A stretch of DNA of 32,606 nucleotides from CAVQFC01 sp036497895 (GTDB taxonomy: Bacteria > Acidobacteriota > Vicinamibacteria > Vicinamibacterales > CAVVIG01), in the NCBI GenBank assembly GCA_036497895.1, contig DASXIR010000070.1, forward strand, positions 1 through 32,606. The letters run 5' to 3'. Under the pieces are notes generated by a model, which worked only from the letters and a program-made list of their open reading frames with translations, did not search any database and was not told where the DNA came from. Position 1 is the first letter of the stretch, and each line of letters starts with the position of its first letter. Position numbers and translations under genes: made by a program. Positions 8,779 through 16,302 of the stretch are shown in pieces.

Positions 8779-10021
8779 CAAGGGCGGCAAGCTGCGCACC
8801 TGGCATCTGCTTCGCCATCTTGCGCGTCGGCACGATGTCACGTACTTCTCGTTCCGCGATCCCGGGCAACCGATGGCCGACATGGAAGGGATGCGGGAGG
8901 TCGCAACCAGCATCGGGACGATTGCGCGCGCCGATCCTTCCAAGGGATCGCTTCGCTTCTACGCCGACGCCGCGCGTCACGTCGTTGGCCGCCTGCCGTA
9001 CGCGGTTGCGAAGTACCGGTCGCGCGACTTCCGGCAGGGTCTCGACGAGCTCCTCGACGAGGAAATCTTCGATCTCATCGTCTGCGACTTCCTCTTTCCT
9101 GCCGTCAACCTGCGGGACCAGCTGCCCTGTCCAGCGGTGCTCTTTACCCACAACGTCGAGTCCGAGATCTGGCGACGTCACGCCGAAACCACCTCGAGCC
9201 GGCTGCGCCAGTGGTTGTATCGCACGCAGTACCGGCGAATGCTGCGTTACGAAGCCAGGACGCTGGCCCGCTTCGATGGCGTACTCGCGGTGTCAGAGGC
9301 CGACCGCCGGGCCTTCGAGCAGCTCTATCCCGGCGCCATCGCAGGTTCCGTCCATGTCGTCCCGACCGGCGTCGATACCGAGTATTTCGCTCCCTCGCCG
9401 GCGCAGTCGGCCGGACCGCACCTGACCTTCACGGGATCGATGGACTGGCTGCCGAACGAAGACGCCATGTCGTACTTCTGTGAGCAGATCCTGCCGCTCA
9501 TCCGCGCCGAAATCCCCGACGTGACGCTGTCGATCGTCGGTCGCGCTCCGACACCGGCTGTGCGCCGGCTCGCCAACGATCGTGGCATCCACGTCACCGG
9601 TCGCGTCGACGATGTCCGCCCTTTCGTGCGGGACGCTGCCGTCTATGTCGTGCCACTGCGGATCGGTGGCGGCACGCGGCTCAAGATTTTCGAAGCGATG
9701 GCAATGGGCAAGGCGGTCGTCTCTACCACCGTCGGTGCCGAGGGACTGCCGGTCGCGGACAAAGAGCATCTGACACTCGCGGACGAACCCTCGCGGTTCG
9801 CAAGCGCGGTGGTGGAGTTGATCCGGGACGAAACGCGCCGCAAACAGCTCGGTGACGCCGCGCGCGCGCTGGTGGTCAATCGCTACGACTGGTCCGCAGT
9901 CGCTGGCTCACTCGAACACGCGTTGCTGCGCTTTGCTGCGGGGCGCGTCCAGAATATCAATCCCCTCCCTACCTGGCCTCGGGTGGACGTCAATGCCAGG
10001 CCTTATGGTCGTTCCTTATGA
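8735..10021 (+). CDS. GT4-like sugar transferase of the exosortase-locus type
   Basis: 428 residues with a GT-B fold. The N-terminus runs M-R-I-L-W-L-K-S-D with D-K-G-G-K-L-R-T and H-L-L-R-H-L-A-R-R-H. The middle has F-T-H-N-V-E-S-E-I-W-R-R, and the C-terminal nucleotide-sugar domain has G-G-G-T-R-L-K-I-F-E-A-M-A-M-G-K. From memory this arrangement resembles the sugar transferases called PEP-CTERM/EpsH1-associated (TIGR03087-like); that link is recall, not a search. It probably adds one sugar to the lipid-linked repeat unit. The start lies 44 bp inside asnB3, and its stop shares ATGA with the dehydrogenase gene, so all three are likely co-translated. Confidence 0.85.
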   Translation: MRILWLKSDLLLPLDKGGKLRTWHLLRHLARRHDVTYFSFRDPGQPMADMEGMREVATSIGTIARADPSKGSLRFYADAARHVVGRLPYAVAKYRSRDFRQGLDELLDEEIFDLIVCDFLFPAVNLRDQLPCPAVLFTHNVESEIWRRHAETTSSRLRQWLYRTQYRRMLRYEARTLARFDGVLAVSEADRRAFEQLYPGAIAGSVHVVPTGVDTEYFAPSPAQSAGPHLTFTGSMDWLPNEDAMSYFCEQILPLIRAEIPDVTLSIVGRAPTPAVRRLANDRGIHVTGRVDDVRPFVRDAAVYVVPLRIGGGTRLKIFEAMAMGKAVVSTTVGAEGLPVADKEHLTLADEPSRFASAVVELIRDETRRKQLGDAARALVVNRYDWSAVAGSLEHALLRFAAGRVQNINPLPTWPRVDVNARPYGRSL

Positions 10022-11334
10022 GAGTGTCAGTATTTGGTCTGGGATATGTCGGCTGCGTATCGGCGGCATCGTTCGCGCGTGACGGACACACGGTGATCGG
10101 CGTCGATGTCAACGCCGACAAAGTCGAGGCAATTACTCACGGCCGGAGTCCGATCGTCGAGCCGGGACTCGATGCTGTGTTGGCCGAGAGCGTGAACGCG
10201 GGGCGGCTGCGAGCGACGACCGATACGGCGACCGCGGTCCACGACAGCGACGTCTCGCTGCTCTGCGTCGGCACGCCGAGCCACCGTAATGGCAGCCTCG
10301 ATTTGTCGTACCTGCAGCGCGTCAGCGAGCAAATCGGCGTCGTGCTCAAGGACAAGCCGACCTATCACGTCGTCATTGTCCGAAGCACGGTATTGCCGGG
10401 AACCACTCATGACGTCGTGATTCCGGCGCTCGAACGCACATCGGGCAAGACCTACGGACATGGCTTCGGCGTGTCGGTCAACCCCGAATTTCTGCGAGAG
10501 GGCACGGCGTTGCAGGACTTCATGACCCCTCCGCTGACGCTGGTCGGCCACAACCACGCCGCCGACGCCACCGGAACGATCGGGCTGTATCGCTCGATTG
10601 ATGCGCCGCTCGTCAGCACGAGCATTCGCGTCGCCGAAATGATGAAGTACGCGAGCAACACCTGGCACGCGTTGAAGGTCGTCTTTGCCAACGAGATCGG
10701 GAGCGTTTGTAAGAAGTTGGACGTGGACAGCCATGAGGTGATGGACATCTTCTGCCGCGACCACAAGCTCAACCTCTCTTCGTATTACCTCAAACCCGGC
10801 TTCGCGTTCGGAGGGTCCTGCCTGCCGAAGGACGTCCGTGCGCTGCAGTACCGCGCCAAGCAGGCCGATCTGGACCTGCCGCTCATCTCTCAGATTCTGC
10901 CCAGCAACCGGCAACAGGTTCAGAACGCCGTCGAACAGGTGCTCGAAACCGGCAGGCGACGCGTCGGCCTCCTTGGATTCAGCTTCAAGGCCGGCACCGA
11001 CGACCTTCGCGAGAGTCCGATCGTCATCCTCGCGGAGGCGCTGCTTGGCAAGGGGCTCTCGTTGAAGATTTACGACAAGAACGTGTCGGTAGCCCGGCTG
11101 GTCGGCGCGAACAAGGACTACATCGAACAGCAGATTCCGCACCTGTCGTCGCTGCTGTGCAACACGATCGAGGAGGTCGTGCAGGATTCCGAAGTCATCG
11201 TCGTGGGCAACCAGGCCCCGGAGTTTGCCGACGCCGTCCGATCCTGCCGGCCGGATCACATCGTCATCGACCTGGTCCGACTGCCGCTCGCCACCTCGGA
11301 GCTGAAGTCCGACTACCGTGGAATCTGCTGGTGA
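10018..11334 (+). CDS. algD: GDP-mannose 6-dehydrogenase (AlgD-type)
   Basis: 438 residues of the UDP-glucose/GDP-mannose dehydrogenase family. The NAD-binding G-L-G-Y-V-G is at residues 7-12. The catalytic Cys is C268 in the F-G-G-S-C-L-P-K-D motif, the same number as in Pseudomonas aeruginosa AlgD. Length, the S-P-I-V-E-P-G-L segment, the F-K-A-G-T-D-D-L-R-E-S-P block and the terminal G-I-C-W match AlgD as I recall it, better than UDP-glucose dehydrogenases. The reaction oxidises GDP-mannose to GDP-mannuronate using two NAD+. In this operon it would supply the uronic acid donor for the polymer and a carboxylate for the three amidotransferases. It has a 4-nt overlap with the upstream gene and a 1-nt overlap with the next. 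A UDP-sugar substrate cannot be excluded from sequence alone. Confidence 0.88.
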   Translation: MRVSVFGLGYVGCVSAASFARDGHTVIGVDVNADKVEAITHGRSPIVEPGLDAVLAESVNAGRLRATTDTATAVHDSDVSLLCVGTPSHRNGSLDLSYLQRVSEQIGVVLKDKPTYHVVIVRSTVLPGTTHDVVIPALERTSGKTYGHGFGVSVNPEFLREGTALQDFMTPPLTLVGHNHAADATGTIGLYRSIDAPLVSTSIRVAEMMKYASNTWHALKVVFANEIGSVCKKLDVDSHEVMDIFCRDHKLNLSSYYLKPGFAFGGSCLPKDVRALQYRAKQADLDLPLISQILPSNRQQVQNAVEQVLETGRRRVGLLGFSFKAGTDDLRESPIVILAEALLGKGLSLKIYDKNVSVARLVGANKDYIEQQIPHLSSLLCNTIEEVVQDSEVIVVGNQAPEFADAVRSCRPDHIVIDLVRLPLATSELKSDYRGICW

Positions 11335-12149
11335 TGCGCACGCTCCTCATCTGCCATCACGACGCGGAGATGGATCGCGATGGCCTGACGCGGTGGCTCG
11401 CGTCCTTCTCAACGCTCTCCGGAGTCGTCGTGATCTCGGAGCCCGGCGGCCGATGGCGCAAGCGCGTCGTGCGCGAAGTCCGTCGCGTCGGCGTTCTTCG
11501 CTTTCTCGATGTGCTGGCGTTCCGGATTTACTATCACTTCACCTCCGCGGCCCGCGACAAGCGATGGGCGGCCGCAGAACTCACCCGCCTTCGCGCTCGC
11601 TTTCCGAACTCGCCCGGCAGCCCGGAACTTCACGTCGCCTCGCCCAATTCGACCGAGACCGAGGCATTCATCAAAGACTGCCAGCCTGATCTGATCGTCG
11701 CCCGCTGCAAGACCCTGCTTCGGCCAGGAGTGTTTTCGCTGGCCCGCCTCGGTACGTTCGTCATGCACCCGGGCATCTGTCCCGAGTACCGCAATGCTCA
11801 CGGCTGCTTCTGGGCCATGGCTCGCGGGGACAACGAGAACGTGGGAATGACGCTGCTGCGTGTCGATCAGGGGGTCGACACGGGGCCGGTCTATGGATAT
11901 TTCCGCGTCGGCGTCGACTTGGCGGAGTCGCACGTCGTGACCCAGCACCGAATAGTGACCGAAAATCTCGACGCCATACGGGACAAGCTTCGGGACATCG
12001 ACGCCGGACTGGCCTCGCCAATCGTGACTGCGGGCCGCTCCTCGGCGACCTGGGGTCAACCGTGGCTGACGGCCTTGTTCAACAGGAACCGAGGCGTACC
12101 AGGCCGGACGCTCCGGCCCCGCAATCCCGCCACGACGATGCGCCCATGA
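11334..12149 (+). CDS. Formyltransferase-fold protein lacking the canonical Asn
   Basis: 271 residues from the ATG at 11334, which overlaps the dehydrogenase stop by 1 nt. The core matches the formyl-transferase family (PurN, Fmt, ArnA N-domain): M-H-P-G-I-C-P-E-Y-R at about 144-153 and V-G-M-T-L-L-R-V-D-Q-G-V-D-T-G-P-V ending at about 185. Of the Asn-x-His...Asp catalytic set, His145 and Asp182 are present with the usual spacing of about 37. The Asn position is Val143. The N-terminal half is divergent. In polysaccharide loci such proteins usually N-formylate amino sugars from 10-formyl-tetrahydrofolate, but no sugar aminotransferase is visible here. The function is therefore uncertain: an unusual formyltransferase, or another one-carbon or acyl chemistry. 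It shares ATGA with the deacetylase gene. Confidence 0.75.
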   Translation: MRTLLICHHDAEMDRDGLTRWLASFSTLSGVVVISEPGGRWRKRVVREVRRVGVLRFLDVLAFRIYYHFTSAARDKRWAAAELTRLRARFPNSPGSPELHVASPNSTETEAFIKDCQPDLIVARCKTLLRPGVFSLARLGTFVMHPGICPEYRNAHGCFWAMARGDNENVGMTLLRVDQGVDTGPVYGYFRVGVDLAESHVVTQHRIVTENLDAIRDKLRDIDAGLASPIVTAGRSSATWGQPWLTALFNRNRGVPGRTLRPRNPATTMRP

Positions 12150-12928
12150 CCGCGCTGATGTATCACGATGTCGTCAGCGAGCAGGATGCCGACCGCTCGG
12201 GCTTTCGCGGACGCGGCCCCGCTCTCTACAAGGTCGGGCCAGAGCAATTTGCCGCCCATCTCGACGCCATTCTGACCGTACTGCCCGAAGCATCCACCGG
12301 CCAGGACGTGGTGATCACCTTCGACGATGGCGGAGTGAGCGCACTGCTGGCGGCGGATGAACTGGAGCGCAGAGGCCTGCGCGGCCATTTCTTCATAACG
12401 ACGAATTACATCGGCACCGCCGGCTTTCTCGATGCTTCCGGGATCCGCACACTCGCGCGGCGCGGCCACACCATCGGCAGCCACTCGTGTTCGCATCCGC
12501 TCCGGATCGGCCATTGCGAATGGCACCAGCTGGTCGCCGAGTGGACCGACAGCCGGGCGATCCTGGCCGACATCGTCGGGACGGACGTCCGTTCGGGGTC
12601 GGCGCCTGGCGGTGATTTCGCTCCGCCGGTTGCCAGCGCCGCCGCGCTGGCTGGCTACGACACGCTCTTCACTTCGGAGCCGATGACGAGCGTCGATCGG
12701 AGATTCGGATTGACGCTGGTCGGGCGATTCGCAATCCGCCGCTGGACGAAGCCGCAGACCGCGGCTGGTCTGGCCGCGGGCCACCTGCTTCCGGTCTCTC
12801 GGCAAGCGCTGGCGTGGAAAGTGTTGAAATGGTCGAAGCGGCTCGGTGGAGTCCACTACCTTCACCTGCGCCAGATCCTGCTTCGGACGCGAGACGAGGT
12901 CCGTTGGGGCGACCATCATCAGGCGTAG
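12146..12928 (+). CDS. Polysaccharide deacetylase (NodB/CE4-like)
   Basis: 260 residues. The ATG at 12146 is chosen because it makes the ATGA overlap seen at other junctions and puts T-A-L-M-Y-H-D-V, a typical CE4 opening, at the N-terminus; the frame is also open upstream to 12062. Motif 1 is T-F-D-D-G with D60 and D61. Motif 2 is H-S-C-S-H with H113 and H117, the expected metal-binding histidines. The later S-A-P-G-G segment is a loose version of the R-x-P-x-G motif, with Ser in place of Arg, so catalysis may be altered. No signal peptide is visible, so it may act in the cytoplasm on lipid-linked sugars. It would remove N- or O-acetyl groups from the polymer. It is the last gene of the operon and ends 30 bp from a convergent gene. 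Confidence 0.85.
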   Translation: MTALMYHDVVSEQDADRSGFRGRGPALYKVGPEQFAAHLDAILTVLPEASTGQDVVITFDDGGVSALLAADELERRGLRGHFFITTNYIGTAGFLDASGIRTLARRGHTIGSHSCSHPLRIGHCEWHQLVAEWTDSRAILADIVGTDVRSGSAPGGDFAPPVASAAALAGYDTLFTSEPMTSVDRRFGLTLVGRFAIRRWTKPQTAAGLAAGHLLPVSRQALAWKVLKWSKRLGGVHYLHLRQILLRTRDEVRWGDHHQA

Positions 12929-12958
12929 CCGCCGTCGTTCCTCCGGACCGTCAGCACC
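12929..12958. other. Short convergent intergenic gap
   Basis: Thirty bases separate the stop of the deacetylase from the stop of the oppositely oriented beta-helix gene. I see no stem-loop with a T-tract here, so the terminators of the two units are not evident. Transcription may run through, giving overlapping 3' ends. Confidence 0.5.
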
Positions 12959-15900
12959 TTACATCGCAGGAACCCTGGCGTTGATCACGGTTGGATCCGC
13001 GCCAATCGCGGTCCCGTCGGTCGCGGCCGTCTTATACGGGCTGCCAGACGTCAGCGCGTAGTTTCCGTTGACGGCGTCAACGAAACCGACCGCCGACACG
13101 TTCGCTGGAAAGAAATTACCGGTCGGGTAGGCCGACGAGTTGCCGCCGATGAACACATTTCGGCTGAAGGTCGCACCGGGGTAAAAGATCGCGATTGTGC
13201 CATTTCCTGGTGACGCCCCGCTCCCCATGATCGCCCAGGCGTTATCGGGCACGATGTTGTTGGTGAACGTGAATCCCGTCACCCGCGTGACGTCCGCGTA
13301 CAGAACCGACGCACCGTCGCTGAAGACGGTGTTGTGGTCGAACTTGATGTTCGATCCGCCGAGCGTCATGATCGTGCGCGCCTGCCCGCCCCAACTCGTG
13401 CTGATGTCAAGAAACAGATTGTTTTGAATCGTGATGCCGTTGAGCGGCTGACTTGGATGAATATCGTCGGTTCCAAGGATGTCAAAACCCGACGCGACAT
13501 GACGAATGATGTTGTTCGTCACCTGAACCTGCTGAACCACCGACCAGGGAGCCGTGCCGTCCTGGTTGCGCGGTGTCAGCATGAACGCAAATCCGTCCTG
13601 AGCGGCCAACCAGCAGTTTTCGATGATGTTACCGTCGATCGTTACCCGCTGCGCATTCTTCAATTCGATCAGGTTCTTGACGGTCCAGCTCTGCCCGCGC
13701 CAGCTGGTTGGCTTGGTGATGTAGTTTTGCTGAATCACGATATCGGAAGGTACCAGGTTCGGGACGTAGGGGTCCGACCCGCCGAACAGGATGTTTTCAC
13801 CACTGGCCTCGAGATAGTTGTTGGTGATGGTGTACGGCCCAGGTCCATTCCAGCCGGCGATCGCCTGGGCGTCTGATTGCGACGACTTGATGTCGGCAAT
13901 ATAGGAATTGAGGATGCTGGTCGAGGCCGAATTAAGGGCGACACCGCGCTTCTGCCCTGCGGTCGCATTGCCGTGGATGTAGCACCGATCGATGACTAGA
14001 TCGTGCGCGATGCTCGACGCCGTGCTTTGGACCGCTGATCCGTCACCGAGCTCGACGATGTCGTTCGCCGCATACGTGTTGACGAGTTCCAGGAACATCA
14101 GACGATAGTGATGGGCGCCAACGGCGGTGATGATCGCCGGCAGTCCGGCAACTCCACCCTGGATGCGCGCCAGCTGTCCCGCATTCGACGGCAACACACG
14201 TGTGCCGTCAGGCGGCAAGGAGGCGTCCGGAGCCGCCGATCGAATCGTGATGTAGCTCGACCCGCTCTTTGCCGGCAATGTGTACGAACCCGCGAACGTC
14301 GCGCCGGCTTGAAGAAGGATGGTGTCGCCAGGAGAGGCACCATCGATCGCCTTCTGCAAATCACCTCCCGCCTGCACGGTGATCGTGGATCCACCGGTAC
14401 CGCCGCCGGTGGACGACGCCGCGGTGATTGCCCGAATGTTGAAGCCGTTCGTGTCGAAAGTCAGCGTCATCGTCTGGATCCCGGCGGTCAACGTGACCGG
14501 GACCGAAACAGTTGTCCACGTCTGCCACGCGCCGGTCGCGGGAACCGAGACGGTGGCTGCACCGCCGGCGGATCCACTGAATCCGAGATGCATCGAGCCA
14601 CCACTCGGCGACGCCACCCGCAGCTGTAGTACGTAGTTACCGGCCGACGTCACGTTGACGCTGTAGTTGAGCCATTCACCCGCCGCGATCCATCCGACGT
14701 CGTAGCCGCCCTCGGATGCTGCTTCGAGATCCACTCCGTCAGCGCGAAAGGCGCCGCCGCTGTTTCCCGGAGTCGTGTCGTGGTAGGCCACGCCTTCGCC
14801 GCCGAGGTCGTAGTTGGCGGCCTGGACCGTTCCCGGCAGGGTGACCGGCGTCCCCGAGAACGGAGCCGACCCACCGGTACCGCCTCCGGTGGACACCGCC
14901 GCGGCGATCGCGAGGATGTTGAAGCCGTTCGTGTCGAATGTCAGCGTCATCGTCTGGACCCCGGCGGTCAACGTGACCGGGACCGAAACGGTTGTCCACG
15001 TCTGCCACGCGCCGGTCGCGGGGACCGAGACGGTGGCTGCACCGCCGGCGGATCCACTGAATCCGAGATGCATCGAGCCACCACTCGGCGACGCCACCCG
15101 CAGCTGTAGTGTGTAGTTACCGGCCGACGTCACGTTGACGCTGTAGTTGAGCCATTCGCCCGCCGCGATCCATCCAACGTCGTAGCCGCCCTCGGATGCT
15201 GCTTCGAGATCCACTCCGTCAGCGCGAAAGGCGCCGCCGCTGTTTCCCGGAGTCGTGTCGTGGTAGGCCACGCCTTCGCCGCCGAGGTCGTAGTTGGCGG
15301 CCTGGACCGTTCCGGGCAGGGTGACCGGCGTCCCAGAGAACGGAGCCGACACTGCGCCAGTGGTCTCCGAGACGATGGTGTGGTCCGACACCGCGGCGCC
15401 TGGAGAGCTCGACAAATAAGTGGATGGACTCAGCACGACCTGGTCGAGCGCAACCCCGTCTTCCCGGGTTTGAATGCGCAGCGTGTGTGAACCCGTAGAG
15501 GCAAAGGTGATCGTCGATGCCTGCGACAGCCAATACGCCCCCTCCAGCCAGCCCCAGCCAGACAGCGCGCATCCGTCGCAGCTTTGAAGATTGAGCGTGA
15601 GACCACTGGTCGTACCTATTCCCCACAACTTCGTGCTGGCGTTGACCGCGTCAGAAAACTGCGCGAAGACCGAGTCGTTGAACTTCGAGTCGGCGCCGGC
15701 GCGGAGCCGGAACCACAGGCGGTACGGCGTGTTCGCGGAAGCAGTGAAGGTGAATTCGAAGTAGTCAGTCGGCGACGCCAGGGGTCCGGCAGTCTGCGAC
15801 CACCCGTTGTCCGTGCTGGCGATCGACTGTCCACCAGCGGCCGTGGAATCGGATTGAAGCGCCCAGTTTCCGTGGAGGTTTGTGGCGTCGCCGGCGTAGA

Positions 15901-16000
15901 GGACGACGTCGGGAGCCGCGGCACCCACGCTTGTCCCTGAAGCGAGAAAAGGCGTGACGAGCGCGATTACGGCGGCCAACGATTTCATTGACGAAGACAT
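12959..16000 (-). CDS. Secreted protein: tandem CBM6 modules plus right-handed beta-helix
   Basis: 1013 residues. The start at 16000 is supported by GAGGAG six bases upstream. The order is: Sec signal peptide (about 1-28, ending S-V-G-A-A-A); a jelly-roll-like domain (about 32-195, with L-R-I-Q-T-R-E-D-G-V-A-L-D-Q); two CBM6-like modules (about 217-377 and 377-537) joined by S-T-G-G-G-T-G-G-S linkers; and a pectate-lyase-like beta-helix (about 545-990) opening with D-L-Q-K-A-I-D and P-G-D-T-I-L-L. The beta-helix contains repeated I-x-x-N-x-I/F and N-N strands and an N-Q-D-G-T-A-P-W-S segment I recall from uncharacterised acidobacterial proteins. It probably binds and perhaps cleaves or epimerises a polysaccharide outside the cell; no catalytic residues are identified. 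No PEP-CTERM tail is seen. It lies convergent to the exopolysaccharide operon, under a likely sigma-54 promoter. Confidence 0.85.
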   Translation of the reverse strand: MSSSMKSLAAVIALVTPFLASGTSVGAAAPDVVLYAGDATNLHGNWALQSDSTAAGGQSIASTDNGWSQTAGPLASPTDYFEFTFTASANTPYRLWFRLRAGADSKFNDSVFAQFSDAVNASTKLWGIGTTSGLTLNLQSCDGCALSGWGWLEGAYWLSQASTITFASTGSHTLRIQTREDGVALDQVVLSPSTYLSSSPGAAVSDHTIVSETTGAVSAPFSGTPVTLPGTVQAANYDLGGEGVAYHDTTPGNSGGAFRADGVDLEAASEGGYDVGWIAAGEWLNYSVNVTSAGNYTLQLRVASPSGGSMHLGFSGSAGGAATVSVPATGAWQTWTTVSVPVTLTAGVQTMTLTFDTNGFNILAIAAAVSTGGGTGGSAPFSGTPVTLPGTVQAANYDLGGEGVAYHDTTPGNSGGAFRADGVDLEAASEGGYDVGWIAAGEWLNYSVNVTSAGNYVLQLRVASPSGGSMHLGFSGSAGGAATVSVPATGAWQTWTTVSVPVTLTAGIQTMTLTFDTNGFNIRAITAASSTGGGTGGSTITVQAGGDLQKAIDGASPGDTILLQAGATFAGSYTLPAKSGSSYITIRSAAPDASLPPDGTRVLPSNAGQLARIQGGVAGLPAIITAVGAHHYRLMFLELVNTYAANDIVELGDGSAVQSTASSIAHDLVIDRCYIHGNATAGQKRGVALNSASTSILNSYIADIKSSQSDAQAIAGWNGPGPYTITNNYLEASGENILFGGSDPYVPNLVPSDIVIQQNYITKPTSWRGQSWTVKNLIELKNAQRVTIDGNIIENCWLAAQDGFAFMLTPRNQDGTAPWSVVQQVQVTNNIIRHVASGFDILGTDDIHPSQPLNGITIQNNLFLDISTSWGGQARTIMTLGGSNIKFDHNTVFSDGASVLYADVTRVTGFTFTNNIVPDNAWAIMGSGASPGNGTIAIFYPGATFSRNVFIGGNSSAYPTGNFFPANVSAVGFVDAVNGNYALTSGSPYKTAATDGTAIGADPTVINARVPAM
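14391..14870 (-). repeat. 480-bp tandem repeat, copy encoding the second CBM6 module
   Basis: It aligns with 14871-15350 at an exact 480-bp offset with no gaps. Counting by eye gives about 18 mismatches in 480. They cluster at the left edge (14405-14460), which encodes the module end and linker. About 160 bases (14687-14833) are identical apart from one or two differences. The copy encodes residues of about 377-537. Confidence 0.95.
14871..15350 (-). repeat. 480-bp tandem repeat, copy encoding the first CBM6 module
   Basis: Partner of 14391-14870. Sequence similarity stops sharply at 15350, where the jelly-roll linker begins. The unit is exactly 160 codons, so the duplication kept the reading frame. 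The high DNA identity points to a recent duplication or continuing gene conversion. Confidence 0.95.
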
Positions 16001-16067
16001 TACAAACTCCTCGGATCGCGCACACCAGCGTCAGATTCGGTTCCGAGGCAGGTCGGTTGGTTTGGAG

Positions 16068-16093
16068 CTAGGCGCAACCGCAAGCGTGATGCC
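16068..16093 (-). promoter_or_regulatory. Candidate sigma-54 (-24/-12) promoter
   Basis: On the minus strand 16093-16080 reads GGCATCACGCTTGC. This has GG-N10-GC spacing with GGCA and TTGC matching the consensus TGGCAC-N5-TTGC. Transcription would start near 16068 and leave a leader of about 68 nt with a GAGGAG ribosome site before the ATG at 16000. It would need RpoN and an AAA+ activator, neither of which is in the window. Confidence 0.55.
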
Positions 16094-16106
16094 GAGAGGC
16101 AAATCG

Positions 16107-16127
16107 CCGTTTTCAACGGGAAAACGG
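16107..16127. promoter_or_regulatory. Inverted repeat CCGTTTT-N7-AAAACGG
   Basis: Perfect 7-bp arms around a 7-base spacer, about 14 bp upstream of the -24 element of the sigma-54 site. It could be a binding site for a regulator or IHF-like protein; the role is inferred from position only. Confidence 0.45.
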
Positions 16128-16130
16128 ATC

Positions 16131-16158
16131 ACAGACGAATGCCGGCCACCTCGTCTGT
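16131..16158. promoter_or_regulatory. Dyad ACAGACGA-N12-TCGTCTGT, possible activator site
   Basis: Perfect 8-bp inverted arms at 16131-16138 and 16151-16158, with half-site centres 20 bp apart (about two helical turns). The centre lies about 76 bp upstream of the predicted start site, close to where enhancer-binding proteins of sigma-54 promoters usually bind. This supports the promoter call but is not proof. Confidence 0.5.
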
Positions 16159-16250
16159 CCGAAAAGCCAACTCAGCCTTTTTGAAAAAGTTACCCGGTTT
16201 GGAGGGATGTCCGTGAGACGGTGAAGGGTCGCTGCTGTCTCGGGGCGCGA

Positions 16251-16282
16251 TGGTGGCGTCGGAAACAGGCCGACAACCACCA
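16251..16282 (-). terminator. Stem-loop downstream of DUF4142 gene
   Basis: A two-part stem: TGGTGG (16251-16256) pairs with CCACCA (16277-16282), and GTCGG (16258-16262) pairs with CCGAC (16270-16274), around a 7-base loop. It sits about 20 bp past the DUF4142 stop on the minus strand. No U-tract follows, so it may stabilise the 3' end rather than act as an intrinsic terminator. The rest of 16001-16302 holds only the regulatory sites listed separately. Confidence 0.4.
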
Positions 16283-16302
16283 CCGAGCACAACGGGTCGA
16301 AC

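Noticed and set aside
12056..12919. A 287-codon minus-strand frame almost exactly opposite the deacetylase
   Set aside because: The plus strand carries the TFDDG and HxxxH motifs of CE4 enzymes; the antisense frame has none.
12959..13020. PEP-CTERM sorting signal at the end of the beta-helix protein
   Set aside because: The C-terminus ends in V-I-N-A-R-V-P-A-M without a P-E-P motif, hydrophobic helix or basic tail.
14391..15350. Tandem repeat considered as a CRISPR array or mobile element
   Set aside because: There are only two 480-bp units, both in frame inside a coding sequence and encoding a CBM6 module, with no spacers or terminal inverted repeats.
15900..16000. Lipoprotein signal on the beta-helix protein
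   Set aside because: No Cys follows the hydrophobic segment; the end S-V-G-A-A-A looks like a signal peptidase I site.
16177..16190. CTTTTTGAAAAAG inverted repeat as a terminator
   Set aside because: It is an A/T-only stem with a one-base loop, which cannot form a stable RNA hairpin, and it lies beyond the gene-end hairpin already listed.
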